A DNA stretch of 64,000 bases, taken from Candidatus Hermodarchaeota archaeon. Lineage in GTDB: Archaea > Asgardarchaeota > Hermodarchaeia > Hermodarchaeales > Hermodarchaeaceae. Shown here in pieces: positions 23,878-33,665 of the stretch. The position numbers and the translations under genes are program-made. The notes beneath the pieces were generated by a model. That model searched no databases and was not told the origin of the DNA. It saw nothing but the letters and a program-made list of their open reading frames with translations. Position 1 is the first letter of the stretch. Each line of letters begins with the position of its first letter. Where the stretch lies: positions 33,698-97,697 of the forward strand of contig JAEOUH010000069.1 in NCBI GenBank assembly GCA_016839365.1, in the 5' to 3' direction.

Positions 23878-25800
23878 ATGCCGATACACATCGAAGATGA
23901 GTTGTACCTTGATGAAAAGCAGGTCTTTTACAACCCAAACGACCAATGGTTTGTCGAATACCTCAAACTGTACTATGTCCACACCATAGATGGACAATAT
24001 CTCTTTGGCAACACCCAGGCGGGTCGACGACCCGATCGTGCTTTCTACATTATCCCCGAAGGGTATAAACTGGGAAAAGGTCAACGCAGCTTCGACCGGA
24101 AAATCGGACTCCAACTCTTTGAAGTTGTTCTCCAGTATCTCAAAACCGCCAAAGTCATCGTCCAGGATGGAATCCAAGGGGAAAGTGGATATAAGACAGG
24201 GCTTCGAATTGTACTCAGCGTAGAGAACCCCCATACAGCTTATATCACTTGGTTTGGCCGTTTGATGATTTATCCACCGGAAGAGAACATGAAAATCAAT
24301 TGCTGGAACTATGTTGTACAGGAACGCTTACCCGGTGACTTAATCCGGGAAATTCAATCTTTCTGGCCCGCTTTTGACCCCGATGAGCCCCTTACGTTGT
24401 ATGACTTGACTCGTATGGACGAGGATCATCGTCGGGTGATGAGTCTACGGGTCGATTATTTTGGCGGAGCTTTTAAGAAACCCAACCTAACCATGGTCTG
24501 GAATCGTGGGGAAGCTGATGGGTGCATATCCTATCACGCTGGTTGCACTAGTAGCCGTGTGCTTAAAGGCCTCTCAGGCACTGGCAAAACAACTCTTACT
24601 GTAGGCCCTCAACTTGAACAAGATGATGCTGTGCTTGGATTACCCAAACATAATGCTACGTCCAGGATAAGAGAGGTGCAACTAATCGGACTTGAAGCTG
24701 CATCTTATGCGAAGAGTGAAGGCTTGGTGCCAGATAGCCCTGAATGGCCAGGGCTCATGAAGTCGAAGTATATCCAGCCTGATGGAACCAGACCAGTTGT
24801 TCTTGCCCAAAACATTGACTGTGAAGGAATTGAATATCGGATAGAAGAAATCGCCGGATATCACGTCAAGGTTCCTCGAGTGCTCCCTGGTCAACAGGTG
24901 GGCCACCTCCAACCAACACGTTACGAACAATCAGGAACTACCAATGGCCGGTTCGTCTTCCGTTTCTATGACCTGAATCCTGACTGGAAACCGGGATTAC
25001 CCAAGAATCTACACACAGAAATGTTGTCATTTCGGCGATTTGACATCTTTCCCTTAGTCGTTCGCATCACTGACCCAGTCATGGCCGTCGCCCTTGATTC
25101 CGCCTGTGAATCAGTGATTACCTCCGCTATCGGCGGGAAGATACCTGGGACCCGAGTCCGCTCTTATGCCGCAACCGATTTCATGGCCCGTGAACAAAGC
25201 CACCAAGCACTCCTCAAACTGGATATGTACACCGACATGAACCTTGGCCTTGATGGACAACTCGTATTCGCCATCGTAAATTCGGGATATGTGGGCGAAT
25301 ATGCCCTCGATGGGCAACAACGTCGGCGCCTTGATGAGAAAGGGCAACCTATACCAAAAATCGATGAAGCTACTGGAAAACCCTATCTAAACGCTCAAGG
25401 AAAACCTGAATACCTGGGTTTAGGTGAAAAAATTAAAGTTGGCGACACCAAACTCCTTGTAACACTAACAGAAACCCGTGCAATTAAGACATGGCACCCG
25501 CACCCAGTCTTCGGTGACGCCTACCTGATCCCAGACCCCACTGAACTAGAAGAAACCCATGGGCTCTCCAATTACCGGGAACGGTTCAATCCCCTCCGCT
25601 TCTATTCACCCAAAGAATACTTGGCATTCTGCCTACATGATATTGATGAACGCAGCACCTATCTTAACGACCTGTTTTCCGGACAGGAACACGCAGACAA
25701 ATTACAACCAATCATCAACGTGTGGCGTAAGGTGACCCTTCCATCAGAAAAAACAATCCAGACCTTTTATGAAACCCACTTCGGGAAAATCAGCCCATGA
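23878..25800 (+). CDS. PEP carboxykinase (ATP)-like protein
   Basis: This 640-aa protein carries GLSGTGKTTL (231-240), the kinase-1a motif of ATP-type PEP carboxykinase, preceded by SYHAGC where the family has MHCSAN. The kinase-2 motif (normally GDDEHGW) is not clear, although EQDDAVLG follows closely. It is about 100 residues longer than classic PckA, with an unusual N-terminal 200 residues. It could be a divergent gluconeogenic PEPCK or a repurposed relative. ATG 23878 has AAGGGTGG 8 nt upstream. The downstream methyltransferase overlaps it by 4 bp. Confidence 0.55.
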   Translation: MPIHIEDELYLDEKQVFYNPNDQWFVEYLKLYYVHTIDGQYLFGNTQAGRRPDRAFYIIPEGYKLGKGQRSFDRKIGLQLFEVVLQYLKTAKVIVQDGIQGESGYKTGLRIVLSVENPHTAYITWFGRLMIYPPEENMKINCWNYVVQERLPGDLIREIQSFWPAFDPDEPLTLYDLTRMDEDHRRVMSLRVDYFGGAFKKPNLTMVWNRGEADGCISYHAGCTSSRVLKGLSGTGKTTLTVGPQLEQDDAVLGLPKHNATSRIREVQLIGLEAASYAKSEGLVPDSPEWPGLMKSKYIQPDGTRPVVLAQNIDCEGIEYRIEEIAGYHVKVPRVLPGQQVGHLQPTRYEQSGTTNGRFVFRFYDLNPDWKPGLPKNLHTEMLSFRRFDIFPLVVRITDPVMAVALDSACESVITSAIGGKIPGTRVRSYAATDFMAREQSHQALLKLDMYTDMNLGLDGQLVFAIVNSGYVGEYALDGQQRRRLDEKGQPIPKIDEATGKPYLNAQGKPEYLGLGEKIKVGDTKLLVTLTETRAIKTWHPHPVFGDAYLIPDPTELEETHGLSNYRERFNPLRFYSPKEYLAFCLHDIDERSTYLNDLFSGQEHADKLQPIINVWRKVTLPSEKTIQTFYETHFGKISP

Positions 25801-26567
25801 AAAGGTTCTCAAATGTGAAGATTTATGGCAAATTTGCACAGTTGTACGCATCAGGAGATTTTCCAGAATTCAGCGCACATATGGCACAGCTCCTTCCATC
25901 ACTATTAGACAAGTTTCAGATGCAACCTAAGACTATCTTGGACTTAGCATGTGGTGAGGGAACTTTCGCAGTTGCCATGGCAAAAGCGGGATTCAAGGTT
26001 TCTGGTATTGATCGATCATCAGAGATGCTCGACCTTGCCCGCAAGAAAGCCCAAGCCGCAAGCGTAACAATTCATTTTTATGAAATGGATATGCGACACC
26101 TTGAACTCAACACCACCTTTGATTTAGTTACGTGCTGGTTTGACAGCCTCAACTACCTCCTCGCCCTTGATGACCTTGAGAGTGTCTTCAACAGAGTGGC
26201 ACGGCATTTAGAGCCTGGTGGTCATTTTGTCTTCGATATGAATACGATCTATTGGTTGACTACTCTCGCCCAACGCTATGCAGTAACACTTGAACGGGAA
26301 ACGGAGAGCATTTTCCAAGTTCATCGCCATTCCTATGATGAGAATGCTCGTATCGCTACCTTTGAAATCACTGGTTTCATTAAGGATAATAGCTGCTGGA
26401 GGCGTCAAGTTGATGAAACGCATCATGAACGCGGATACACAATTGAAGAAATTCGTTCCTGTTTGAACAATGCCGGGCTCACTGAAATCGCCTGTTATGG
26501 GAACCTTGAAGAAAGTCTCCCATATGCTCCTGAGAGTAAACGCGTATGGTTCATCACCCAAAAATAA
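25797..26567 (+). CDS. Class I SAM-dependent methyltransferase
   Basis: This 256-aa protein has the SAM-binding motif I ILDLACGEGTFAVAMAK (about 42-58), motif II acid GIDRSSEMLDLARKKA, and motif IV DLVTCWFDSLNYLL, followed by VARHLEPGGHFVFDMN. This places it with Methyltransf_11/25-type small-molecule methyltransferases; the substrate is not evident. ATG overlaps the stop of the PEPCK-like gene (ATGA), so the two are translationally coupled. Confidence 0.9.
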   Translation: MKRFSNVKIYGKFAQLYASGDFPEFSAHMAQLLPSLLDKFQMQPKTILDLACGEGTFAVAMAKAGFKVSGIDRSSEMLDLARKKAQAASVTIHFYEMDMRHLELNTTFDLVTCWFDSLNYLLALDDLESVFNRVARHLEPGGHFVFDMNTIYWLTTLAQRYAVTLERETESIFQVHRHSYDENARIATFEITGFIKDNSCWRRQVDETHHERGYTIEEIRSCLNNAGLTEIACYGNLEESLPYAPESKRVWFITQK

Positions 26568-26572
26568 CTCAA

Positions 26573-26953
26573 CTATTTCTCCAAAACGAGCGCGTTCTGA
26601 TAACTTTTCATAACCCAGGGCATTACTTTCTTTAGTGCAAATCTATTCTTGACCAGGAGCTGTACCCATTTTTTCATCATGCGCTGGTCGGATTCAAAAG
26701 ATTTCGCCCCGGGAAGCTCATAGGCCTCTGCCCTTTCGTTTTCCGATAAACGAGTTAGAACAACACCATCTGTTACAATGAAAGCAAACAGCTTCCCGCC
26801 AGCCTTGTAACACGGACAGCCAAACATCTTCTTAGTAGACAGATGGGGATGCTGCAAAATTTCTGCTTCGAATTCTTCGCGAATCGCTTTCATTTTCTCT
26901 TCAGAGTAAAATTTCAAAGCCACCAACTCCGATTCGACTAGAACCTTTCCCAT
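26573..26953 (-). CDS. TfoX N-terminal-domain-like protein
   Basis: This 126-aa protein matches the TfoX-N/YjbR-like fold: STKKMFGCPCYKAGGKLFAFIVTDGVVLTRLS and a C-terminal helical WVQLL..A/VMPWVMKSYQNAL. This small domain is widespread in bacteria and archaea and its role is mostly unknown. ATG 26953 is the likely start; a longer frame would run into the divergent acetyltransferase. CTATAAGCC upstream on the - strand could be the TATA box. Confidence 0.7.
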   Translation of the reverse strand: MGKVLVESELVALKFYSEEKMKAIREEFEAEILQHPHLSTKKMFGCPCYKAGGKLFAFIVTDGVVLTRLSENERAEAYELPGAKSFESDQRMMKKWVQLLVKNRFALKKVMPWVMKSYQNALVLEK

Positions 26954-27032
26954 ATGGCTTATAGATAATTTTAACAAGCCACTCCATATAAGACATCTGA
27001 AACCAACACATACGTGAGAACAGGTGGTACAA

Positions 27033-28232
27033 ATGGAAATCCGAAAACTAACCAAAGAGGACATGACTAAAGTTATCAAACTCCATCAATACAGCTACGG
27101 ATTCTGGACCGACCATGATGTCCGTGACGAAGACCACAACTATATGATTCCTGAAAACAGCATCGGGCTCTTCGAAAACGATAATCTCGTTTCGGTTGCC
27201 ACCATTATGCATACCCAGCAATCAATTCGTGGTATCCTCAAGGGCATGGGCGGAATTTCCATGGTCTGCACCTATCCAGAAAAACGGATGAAAGGCTATG
27301 TCCGATCAATCATGCAAAGTGCCTTTCTTGAAATGAAAGAAGCTGAACTCTCAGTTAGCATGCTTGAACCCTTCCGGGAATCCTTCTACACAGACCTCGG
27401 CGATGTCCCTGCCCATGACAAATACCGATTGAAAGCCCCTCTGAACGGCTTACGTGTACCACCAGACATTAGGATTGGTGATGAATGGACAGTTGAACGT
27501 ATTCCAGGACACGAAGCTAAAGAACGCTATATGGCTTTCATCAAAGCCTTCGCACCAACCAAGTTTCATGGATTTGCCTACAACCCTTCAATCCGGGATG
27601 AGGAATGGCGCCGCCGCAACAAAGACCATCACTACGTCTTCATTAAGAAAGCCGGTCAAGTCGAAGCACTCGCTCGTTACACACTCAAAGGGTACATGCA
27701 CTTTGAACAACCAGGAGAACTCATAATCAGAGAAATGTACTGGCGCTCCCTTCCCGCCCAAACTGCCCTCTTCCATTATCTGGGTAAACACCGGGATCAA
27801 ATCCAAACCCTTCACATAATCTTGCCCTACGGAACCGATTTTCAACACTGGTTCGAACACCTCCAAGACTGGATTGAAATCAAGGTTTGGCACCCTTGGA
27901 TGGTGCGTGTCATTGACGCCAAAGAAGCTCTTACAGGACTCCCCGTATCAACTGACGGCGAACTCACTTTCACACTGACAGATCCTCAGTGCGGCTGGAA
28001 TAACGGCACTTACCTACTCAAATCAAACAATGGTCAACTCGACGTGAGTATGACAAAACGGAGTGTCAAACTCGAAGCCTCAATCCAGGGGCTTAGTGCT
28101 CTTGTCTACGGCACTCATTCCATTGAAGCCCTTGAATATATTGGGTGGATAAAGGGAGTAAGCGACACCACCCGAAAACTCCTACATAACTGGTTCCCAC
28201 AACTACCGCTGTACAATCCCTACACTTTCTGA
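27033..28232 (+). CDS. GNAT acetyltransferase, Eis-like (copy 2)
   Basis: This 399-aa paralogue of the 15736-16935 gene has EKRMKGYVRSIMQ as the CoA loop, SMLEPFRESFYTDLGD, and TFTLTDPQCGWNNGTYLLKS in the C-terminal SCP2-like domain (copy 1: ITDPNCPWNNGTYSLQS). The copies are colinear without gaps at the ends. ATG 27033 is chosen by GGTGG 5 nt upstream and equal length with copy 1. Both end in a hydrophobic-aromatic (L/H)LYN..(Y/T)F, which in Eis-like enzymes provides a C-terminal carboxylate near the active site. Substrates are unknown. Confidence 0.8.
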   Translation: MEIRKLTKEDMTKVIKLHQYSYGFWTDHDVRDEDHNYMIPENSIGLFENDNLVSVATIMHTQQSIRGILKGMGGISMVCTYPEKRMKGYVRSIMQSAFLEMKEAELSVSMLEPFRESFYTDLGDVPAHDKYRLKAPLNGLRVPPDIRIGDEWTVERIPGHEAKERYMAFIKAFAPTKFHGFAYNPSIRDEEWRRRNKDHHYVFIKKAGQVEALARYTLKGYMHFEQPGELIIREMYWRSLPAQTALFHYLGKHRDQIQTLHIILPYGTDFQHWFEHLQDWIEIKVWHPWMVRVIDAKEALTGLPVSTDGELTFTLTDPQCGWNNGTYLLKSNNGQLDVSMTKRSVKLEASIQGLSALVYGTHSIEALEYIGWIKGVSDTTRKLLHNWFPQLPLYNPYTF

Positions 28233-28245
28233 GTAGGGATTGTAC
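28211..28245 (+). terminator. Perfect 13-bp inverted repeat across the stop codon
   Basis: GTACAATCCCTAC (28211-28223) and its exact complement (28233-28245) flank a 9-nt loop that contains the TGA stop. There is no T-run after it, so it is not a classic terminator. It could stabilise the mRNA 3' end. Confidence 0.55.
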
Positions 28246-28483
28246 CTTCGCCATAATCATCGCCACACGCTCCATTACCTTCCTTCTCACCATCCCCGGC
28301 ATTGTTCAATCTGTCTTCATCACTTTCTATCCAGGTGGCATCTTGTCCTTCATCCTACTACCCATATAGGAGCCACAAAGTGGATTTGGTAAAAAAAGTC
28401 GACAACCATCACTTATGGATGACACTCCGCAAAAATCATAAAGTCTAATACGCTTCCTCAAAGCTGGGAGGTGCGACGAACAA

Positions 28484-30493
28484 GTGGCCACTTCACGTAC
28501 ATTCGAACTCAACCCAGATTATACCCCAAGTGGTGATCAACCCAAAGCTATCCAGAAGCTCATCAAAGGCTACAAAGAGGGTAAACGCCAACAGACACTG
28601 TTAGGCGTGACAGGATCTGGCAAAACCTTTACAGTGGCCTATATTGTAGAAGCCCTCCAAAAACCGACGCTGGTCATTTCACCTAACAAGACCCTTGCTG
28701 CACAACTCACAAGCATGTTCCGGGACTACTTCCCTGAAAACGCGGTAGAATATTACACCTCTTATTACGATTACTTTCAACCCGAAGCGTATATGCCCAC
28801 ATCAGATACCTACATCGAGAAAGATGCCTCAATTAACGAAGAAGTAGAACGGATGCGATTATCAGCGGTTGCCTCTCTTGCTGTCCGAAGAGATGTACTC
28901 ATCGTTGCCACCGTCTCCTGCATCTACGGCATTGGAGCCCCTGGCTCCTATCGAAACCTAGTCGTAGAGCTTGCACAGGGTCAAGAGATTCCACGTGATG
29001 AGCTTTTCGCCCGGTTAGTCCATATAAACTATACCCGGAATGACTTTGACTTCCACCGAGGAACCTTCCGCGTTCGTGGTGACGTAATCGAGGTCTTCCC
29101 GGCCTATGCCAATCATCCAATTCGCCTTGAAACATTTGGTGATACCATTGAACGCATCGCCGACATTGCCCCAATCAAAGGAACAGTGCTCTACGAGCGC
29201 GAAAAAATCAAAATCTTCCCGGCAAAACAATTCACCACCGACCAGCGAATCCTTCCTGAAATCTTGGAACAAATCGAAGATGAACTCGAGGAACGGCTGA
29301 AGGAACTCGAGACTCAAGAGAAAATCCTGGAAGCTGACCGATTGCGACGACGTGTGAAATATGACATCGAAATGATGCGCTCTGTTGGATGGACCGGTGG
29401 CATCGAGAACTATTCACGCTACTTTGATGGACGGAAACAAGGACAGAAACCCTACTGTCTATTAGATCATTACCCTGAGGACTTCCTCCTTGTAATTGAT
29501 GAGTCCCACATCACTGTGCCACAAATTGGAGGGATGTATTATGGTGACTTATCCCGAAAACGAAACCTCGTTGATTACGGCTTTCGACTACCCTCCGCCT
29601 TTGACAACCGTCCCCTAACCTTTGAAGAATTTGAACCCTATATGCGTACCGTTCTCTACACGTCTGCCACCCCCTCAAGTTATGAACGAAAGCATTCAGA
29701 CAAGGTGGTAGAACAAATCATCCGCCCCACCGGGCTAGTGGACCCTAAAATCATCGTGCGACCTACCGAAGGACAAGTCGAAGACCTGCTAGGAGAGATC
29801 CGTATTAGAGCCAAAAAAGATGAACGCGCCTTGGTGACTACTCTAACAAAACGCATGGCTGAAGACTTAGCTGATTACATGGTCCATGCTGGAGTCAAAG
29901 CCGAATATCTTCACTCCGAGGTCGGCACCCTTGAACGTATCGAGGTACTACGCAACCTACGTCAAGGTAAACACGAGGTAGTCGTTGGTATTAATTTACT
30001 GCGGGAAGGTCTGGACTTACCAGAAGTATCACTCGTAGCGATTCTCGATGCGGATAAGGAAGGCTTTCTCCGCTCCGATACCAGCCTAATTCAAATCATG
30101 GGACGGGCAAGCCGAAATGTCAACGGAACAGTAATTCTGTATGCGGATCGGATGACTGATTCTATGACTCGGGCGATCACTGAAAACAATCGACGCCGAG
30201 CCATGCAACTCAAGTACAACAAGGAACACGGCATCACTCCCACAACAATTGTGAAATCAATTACTGATATTGCTGAAGGAGTGGAACGTGTAACCGCGAG
30301 TTCACGGACCCAGGTAAACGTACCTAAAAACTGGCGTACTGCCAATGAAAGCGATCTCGCCCTGTTGGTTGTTGAGCTCCGTGAAGAGATGCTTCAGGCG
30401 GCAGAAGAACTGGAATTCGAACGGGCGGCAAACCTGCGTGACCTTATCAATGAAATTGAGGCGTACCTGGGGCTGCAAACGAAGAGTTCCTAG
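28484..30493 (+). CDS. uvrB: Excinuclease ABC subunit UvrB
   Basis: This 669-aa protein matches UvrB throughout: Walker A GVTGSGKTFTVA (about 43-54), the beta-hairpin region YYDYFQPEAYMP, DEAH-like LLVIDESHITVPQ, SATPSSYE, and helicase motif VI QIMGRASRN. It ends with the UVR domain (ELREEMLQAAEELEFERAANLRD), which binds UvrC. It loads onto damaged DNA with UvrA and recruits UvrC. The start is GTG 28484. Most archaea lack UvrABC, so the cluster was probably gained from bacteria. The 251 bp upstream hold no gene. Confidence 0.97.
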   Translation: MATSRTFELNPDYTPSGDQPKAIQKLIKGYKEGKRQQTLLGVTGSGKTFTVAYIVEALQKPTLVISPNKTLAAQLTSMFRDYFPENAVEYYTSYYDYFQPEAYMPTSDTYIEKDASINEEVERMRLSAVASLAVRRDVLIVATVSCIYGIGAPGSYRNLVVELAQGQEIPRDELFARLVHINYTRNDFDFHRGTFRVRGDVIEVFPAYANHPIRLETFGDTIERIADIAPIKGTVLYEREKIKIFPAKQFTTDQRILPEILEQIEDELEERLKELETQEKILEADRLRRRVKYDIEMMRSVGWTGGIENYSRYFDGRKQGQKPYCLLDHYPEDFLLVIDESHITVPQIGGMYYGDLSRKRNLVDYGFRLPSAFDNRPLTFEEFEPYMRTVLYTSATPSSYERKHSDKVVEQIIRPTGLVDPKIIVRPTEGQVEDLLGEIRIRAKKDERALVTTLTKRMAEDLADYMVHAGVKAEYLHSEVGTLERIEVLRNLRQGKHEVVVGINLLREGLDLPEVSLVAILDADKEGFLRSDTSLIQIMGRASRNVNGTVILYADRMTDSMTRAITENNRRRAMQLKYNKEHGITPTTIVKSITDIAEGVERVTASSRTQVNVPKNWRTANESDLALLVVELREEMLQAAEELEFERAANLRDLINEIEAYLGLQTKSS

Positions 30494-30521
30494 ACTCAAT
30501 TACTTTCATTGGGGTGTCCCC

Positions 30522-30536
30522 TCCGCTTATATGTTT
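30522..30536 (+). promoter_or_regulatory. Possible TATA element ahead of uvrA
   Basis: GCTTATATGTTTAAAC lies about 105 bp before the preferred uvrA start. It would give uvrA its own transcript with a leader. Position and AT content only. Confidence 0.35.
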
Positions 30537-30636
30537 AAACGAACTTCCGAGTACAAGAAAGCTGATAAAACAGGTCAACGAACCTGCAACGCTGGACGCA
30601 ACCTACGGTTGGGCTTGGTGTAGAACCGTAACTCTT

Positions 30637-33615
30637 ATGTCAGCTGGCGCAATCGATGCCGCTGACAAGATAGGTGACAGATGGGTGAGCGACGACAAGT
30701 ACATTACCGTCAAAGGCGCCCGGGTGCACAATCTGAAAGATATCACTGTGCAAATCCCCCGGGATAAATACGTAGTCATCACTGGACTCTCCGGTTCCGG
30801 TAAATCCTCGCTAGCGTTCGATACGCTCTTCGCTGAAGGACAGCGCCGATACGTTGAGTCCCTCTCAGCTTATGCGCGACAATTCTTAGGGCGCATGGAC
30901 AAACCCGACGTTGACTCAATCGAAGGCTTAAGTCCGGCAATCTCCATCGATCAACGATCCGCAGGAGGCAATCCCAGGTCTACTGTGGGTACTACCACTG
31001 AAGTGTATGATTATATGCGATTGCTCTGGGCCCGCATTGGCATTCCGCATTGCCACCAGTGTGGAAGAAGGATTGCCCCACAATCAGCACAACAGATTGT
31101 ACGACAAATCATGGAATTCGAGGAAGGTACTCAAGTCCGGATCCTCTCCCCGGTTGTAAAAGGTAGGAAAGGCACCTATAAGGCACTCTTCAAGAAGTTA
31201 CAGAGTGAGGGCTTCATCCGGGTTCGTGTCGATGGGAAAGATTACAGATTGGATAAAGAGGAAATCGATCTCGACCGATATGTTATTCACAATATCGAAA
31301 TAATCGTTGACCGGTTAGTACTTAAGCCCGCCGTCGAACAACGTCTGAACCAGTCCGTGGAAACTGCATTAGAGTTTGGAGAAGGATTAGTAATTGTTGA
31401 GGTTAAAGGTGATCAGGAGTATCTGTTTAGCGAGTCTGCTGGCTGTCCGGTATGTGGAATTAGTTTCCCAGATTTAGCACCCCGTCTCTTCAGTTTCAAC
31501 TCACCTTATGGAGCATGTCCGGAATGCAAAGGATTAGGGTACACACTGGAGGTCGATCCTGATCTTGTCATCCCCGACGAGACTAAGTCGATTATAGAAG
31601 GAGCGATCGCTGCCTACCACACTCCTTTGAATGGCTGGCGATTACGGAGTCTGACCAGCATAGCCAAACATTACGGATTCAGTCTTGATACTCCCTTCAA
31701 AGACCTTGCCCCCGAGATTCAGCACGTACTTCTTTATGGATCAGGCGAGGAGGAAATCCGATTCGAACACAGTGGTATCACTGAGTCAGGGCGAAAATGG
31801 GAATGGATCAGTGAGAAACCCACTATGGGTGTGATTCCAGGACTTAAACACCGCTATAAGCAAACGAGTTCAGAGGTCGTTCGCGAATCAATTACTCGGT
31901 TCATGGCTCAGCTCCCTTGTCCAGTGTGTCATGGTCGTCGACTACGTCCGGAAGCGCTTGCCGTCACTATCCAGGACAAGAGTATCGATTATGTGACGAA
32001 CCTCTCAATTGATGAAACCTTGGCCTTCTTTGATCAGCTTGAGCTTACGAAGAAAGAAGCTACTATCGCTCGGCAAACCCTTCGTGAAATCAAACAACGA
32101 CTGGAGTTTCTCTCCTCGGTGGGGCTAGATTATCTGACCCTGAATCGCCAATCAGCTTCGTTGGCGGGGGGTGAAGCCCAACGTGTCCGGCTTGCAACGC
32201 AGATTGGGTCTCGCCTAGTCGGAGTGACTTACATCCTTGACGAACCTAGTATCGGTCTTCACATGCGTGACAACAAACGCCTCCTCTCCATGCTTCTCCA
32301 ACTCCGTGACCTAGGTAACACTGTGCTTGTTGTCGAGCACGACGAGGGTTTCATCCGTGCATCAGACTGGATTATTGATCTTGGACCTGGTGCCGGTATC
32401 CATGGAGGACAAGTGGTCGCCGAAGGACCAGTCCCAGAGATTGAAGCTAATCATAAGTCCATCACCGGACAGTATCTCCGAGGGGATAAGGTCATTTCCG
32501 TGCCTCCTACTCGAAGAATCGGTAACGGAGCCAGCATCCAAATCAAACGGGCCCACCATCGCAACCTGAAAAATATCGATGTGACATTTCCACTGGGAAC
32601 CTTCATCTGTATTACCGGTGTTTCTGGGTCAGGGAAAAGCACACTCATCACAGATACCTTGTATCCTGGTATTATCTGGCAGTTTCGACGCCGTCGTCGA
32701 CGCCAATCCGATGCAATCTTAGCTAGCCGGCTCCTCAAACCTGGACCTTTCGATGCCCTCAAGGGCGTCCGCTTCATCGATAAAGTTATCCTGGTTGATC
32801 AGTCACCCATCGGGCGAACACCACGTTCCAATCCTGCGACCTATACTCAGGTATTTGGACCAATCCGTGAACTTTTCTCGAAGACCGAAGAGGCACGAAA
32901 ACGTGGATATCAACCCGGACGCTTCAGCTTCAACGTAAAAGGTGGTCGATGTGAAACCTGTGGTGGCGCAGGGGTTCTAAGAATCGAGATGCAGTTCCTC
33001 CCAGATGTTTTTGTGCAATGCGATGAGTGCCATGGTAAACGCTTCAACAAAGAAACCCTTCAAGTTCGTTACAAGGGCAAGACCATCCACGAAGTACTTC
33101 GAATGACGGTCGACGAAGCTGCAGAGTTCTACAAGAATATTCCCAAGATTGCTGGTATCCTTGAAACCCTTCAACGGGTTGGTCTTGGGTATATGGAACT
33201 TGGTCAACCTTCGCCGACCCTGAGCGGTGGTGAAGCTCAACGTATCAAACTCAGCCGTGAACTCGGTAAACGCAGTACCACTCAAACACTCTATATCCTT
33301 GATGAACCGACCACCGGTCTGCATCTTGCGGATGTCCAGAAACTACTTGATGTCTTGAACCATCTTGTTGACGCAGGGAACACCGTCATTGTCATTGAGC
33401 ACCAACCCGATGTGATTAAGGGCGCAGATTATATCATCGATTTGGGACCTGAAGGCGGTGACAAAGGTGGATATATTGTAGCCCAGGGAACTCCGGAACA
33501 AGTGGCACAGAATCGAAAATCCTATACAGGGGCTGTGCTTCGTGAAGCACTGGCAATGAAGATGGAACGTGATTCCGAAGATTCCACAGACCGCGTGAAA
33601 GTCCTCTCTCGGTAA
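30637..33615 (+). CDS. uvrA: Excinuclease ABC subunit UvrA
   Basis: This 992-aa protein has two ABC ATPase halves. The N-terminal Walker A is [15 protein letters not shown]. Zinc fingers are CHQCGRR, CPVCGI with [15 protein letters not shown], and C-terminal CETCGGAG with CDECHGKR. The signatures LAGGEAQR and LSGGEAQR are present, with Walker [10 protein letters not shown] and LDEPTTGLH. It scans DNA for damage as a dimer and loads UvrB. ATG 30637 gives the normal short lead before the first ABC domain; an upstream frame to 30514 adds 41 residues unlike the family. Confidence 0.97.
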   Translation: MSAGAIDAADKIGDRWVSDDKYITVKGARVHNLKDITVQIPRDKYVVITGLSGSGKSSLAFDTLFAEGQRRYVESLSAYARQFLGRMDKPDVDSIEGLSPAISIDQRSAGGNPRSTVGTTTEVYDYMRLLWARIGIPHCHQCGRRIAPQSAQQIVRQIMEFEEGTQVRILSPVVKGRKGTYKALFKKLQSEGFIRVRVDGKDYRLDKEEIDLDRYVIHNIEIIVDRLVLKPAVEQRLNQSVETALEFGEGLVIVEVKGDQEYLFSESAGCPVCGISFPDLAPRLFSFNSPYGACPECKGLGYTLEVDPDLVIPDETKSIIEGAIAAYHTPLNGWRLRSLTSIAKHYGFSLDTPFKDLAPEIQHVLLYGSGEEEIRFEHSGITESGRKWEWISEKPTMGVIPGLKHRYKQTSSEVVRESITRFMAQLPCPVCHGRRLRPEALAVTIQDKSIDYVTNLSIDETLAFFDQLELTKKEATIARQTLREIKQRLEFLSSVGLDYLTLNRQSASLAGGEAQRVRLATQIGSRLVGVTYILDEPSIGLHMRDNKRLLSMLLQLRDLGNTVLVVEHDEGFIRASDWIIDLGPGAGIHGGQVVAEGPVPEIEANHKSITGQYLRGDKVISVPPTRRIGNGASIQIKRAHHRNLKNIDVTFPLGTFICITGVSGSGKSTLITDTLYPGIIWQFRRRRRRQSDAILASRLLKPGPFDALKGVRFIDKVILVDQSPIGRTPRSNPATYTQVFGPIRELFSKTEEARKRGYQPGRFSFNVKGGRCETCGGAGVLRIEMQFLPDVFVQCDECHGKRFNKETLQVRYKGKTIHEVLRMTVDEAAEFYKNIPKIAGILETLQRVGLGYMELGQPSPTLSGGEAQRIKLSRELGKRSTTQTLYILDEPTTGLHLADVQKLLDVLNHLVDAGNTVIVIEHQPDVIKGADYIIDLGPEGGDKGGYIVAQGTPEQVAQNRKSYTGAVLREALAMKMERDSEDSTDRVKVLSR

Positions 33616-33665
33616 GAGCGAACGGTTCTTCAACCCGTTTAGTGTTCTAGTAGGTGAATACGATT

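Noticed and set aside
23752-24234. A 160-aa - strand frame upstream of and overlapping the PEPCK-like gene
   Set aside because: Most of it lies opposite the PEPCK-like coding start and it has no motif or ribosome site.
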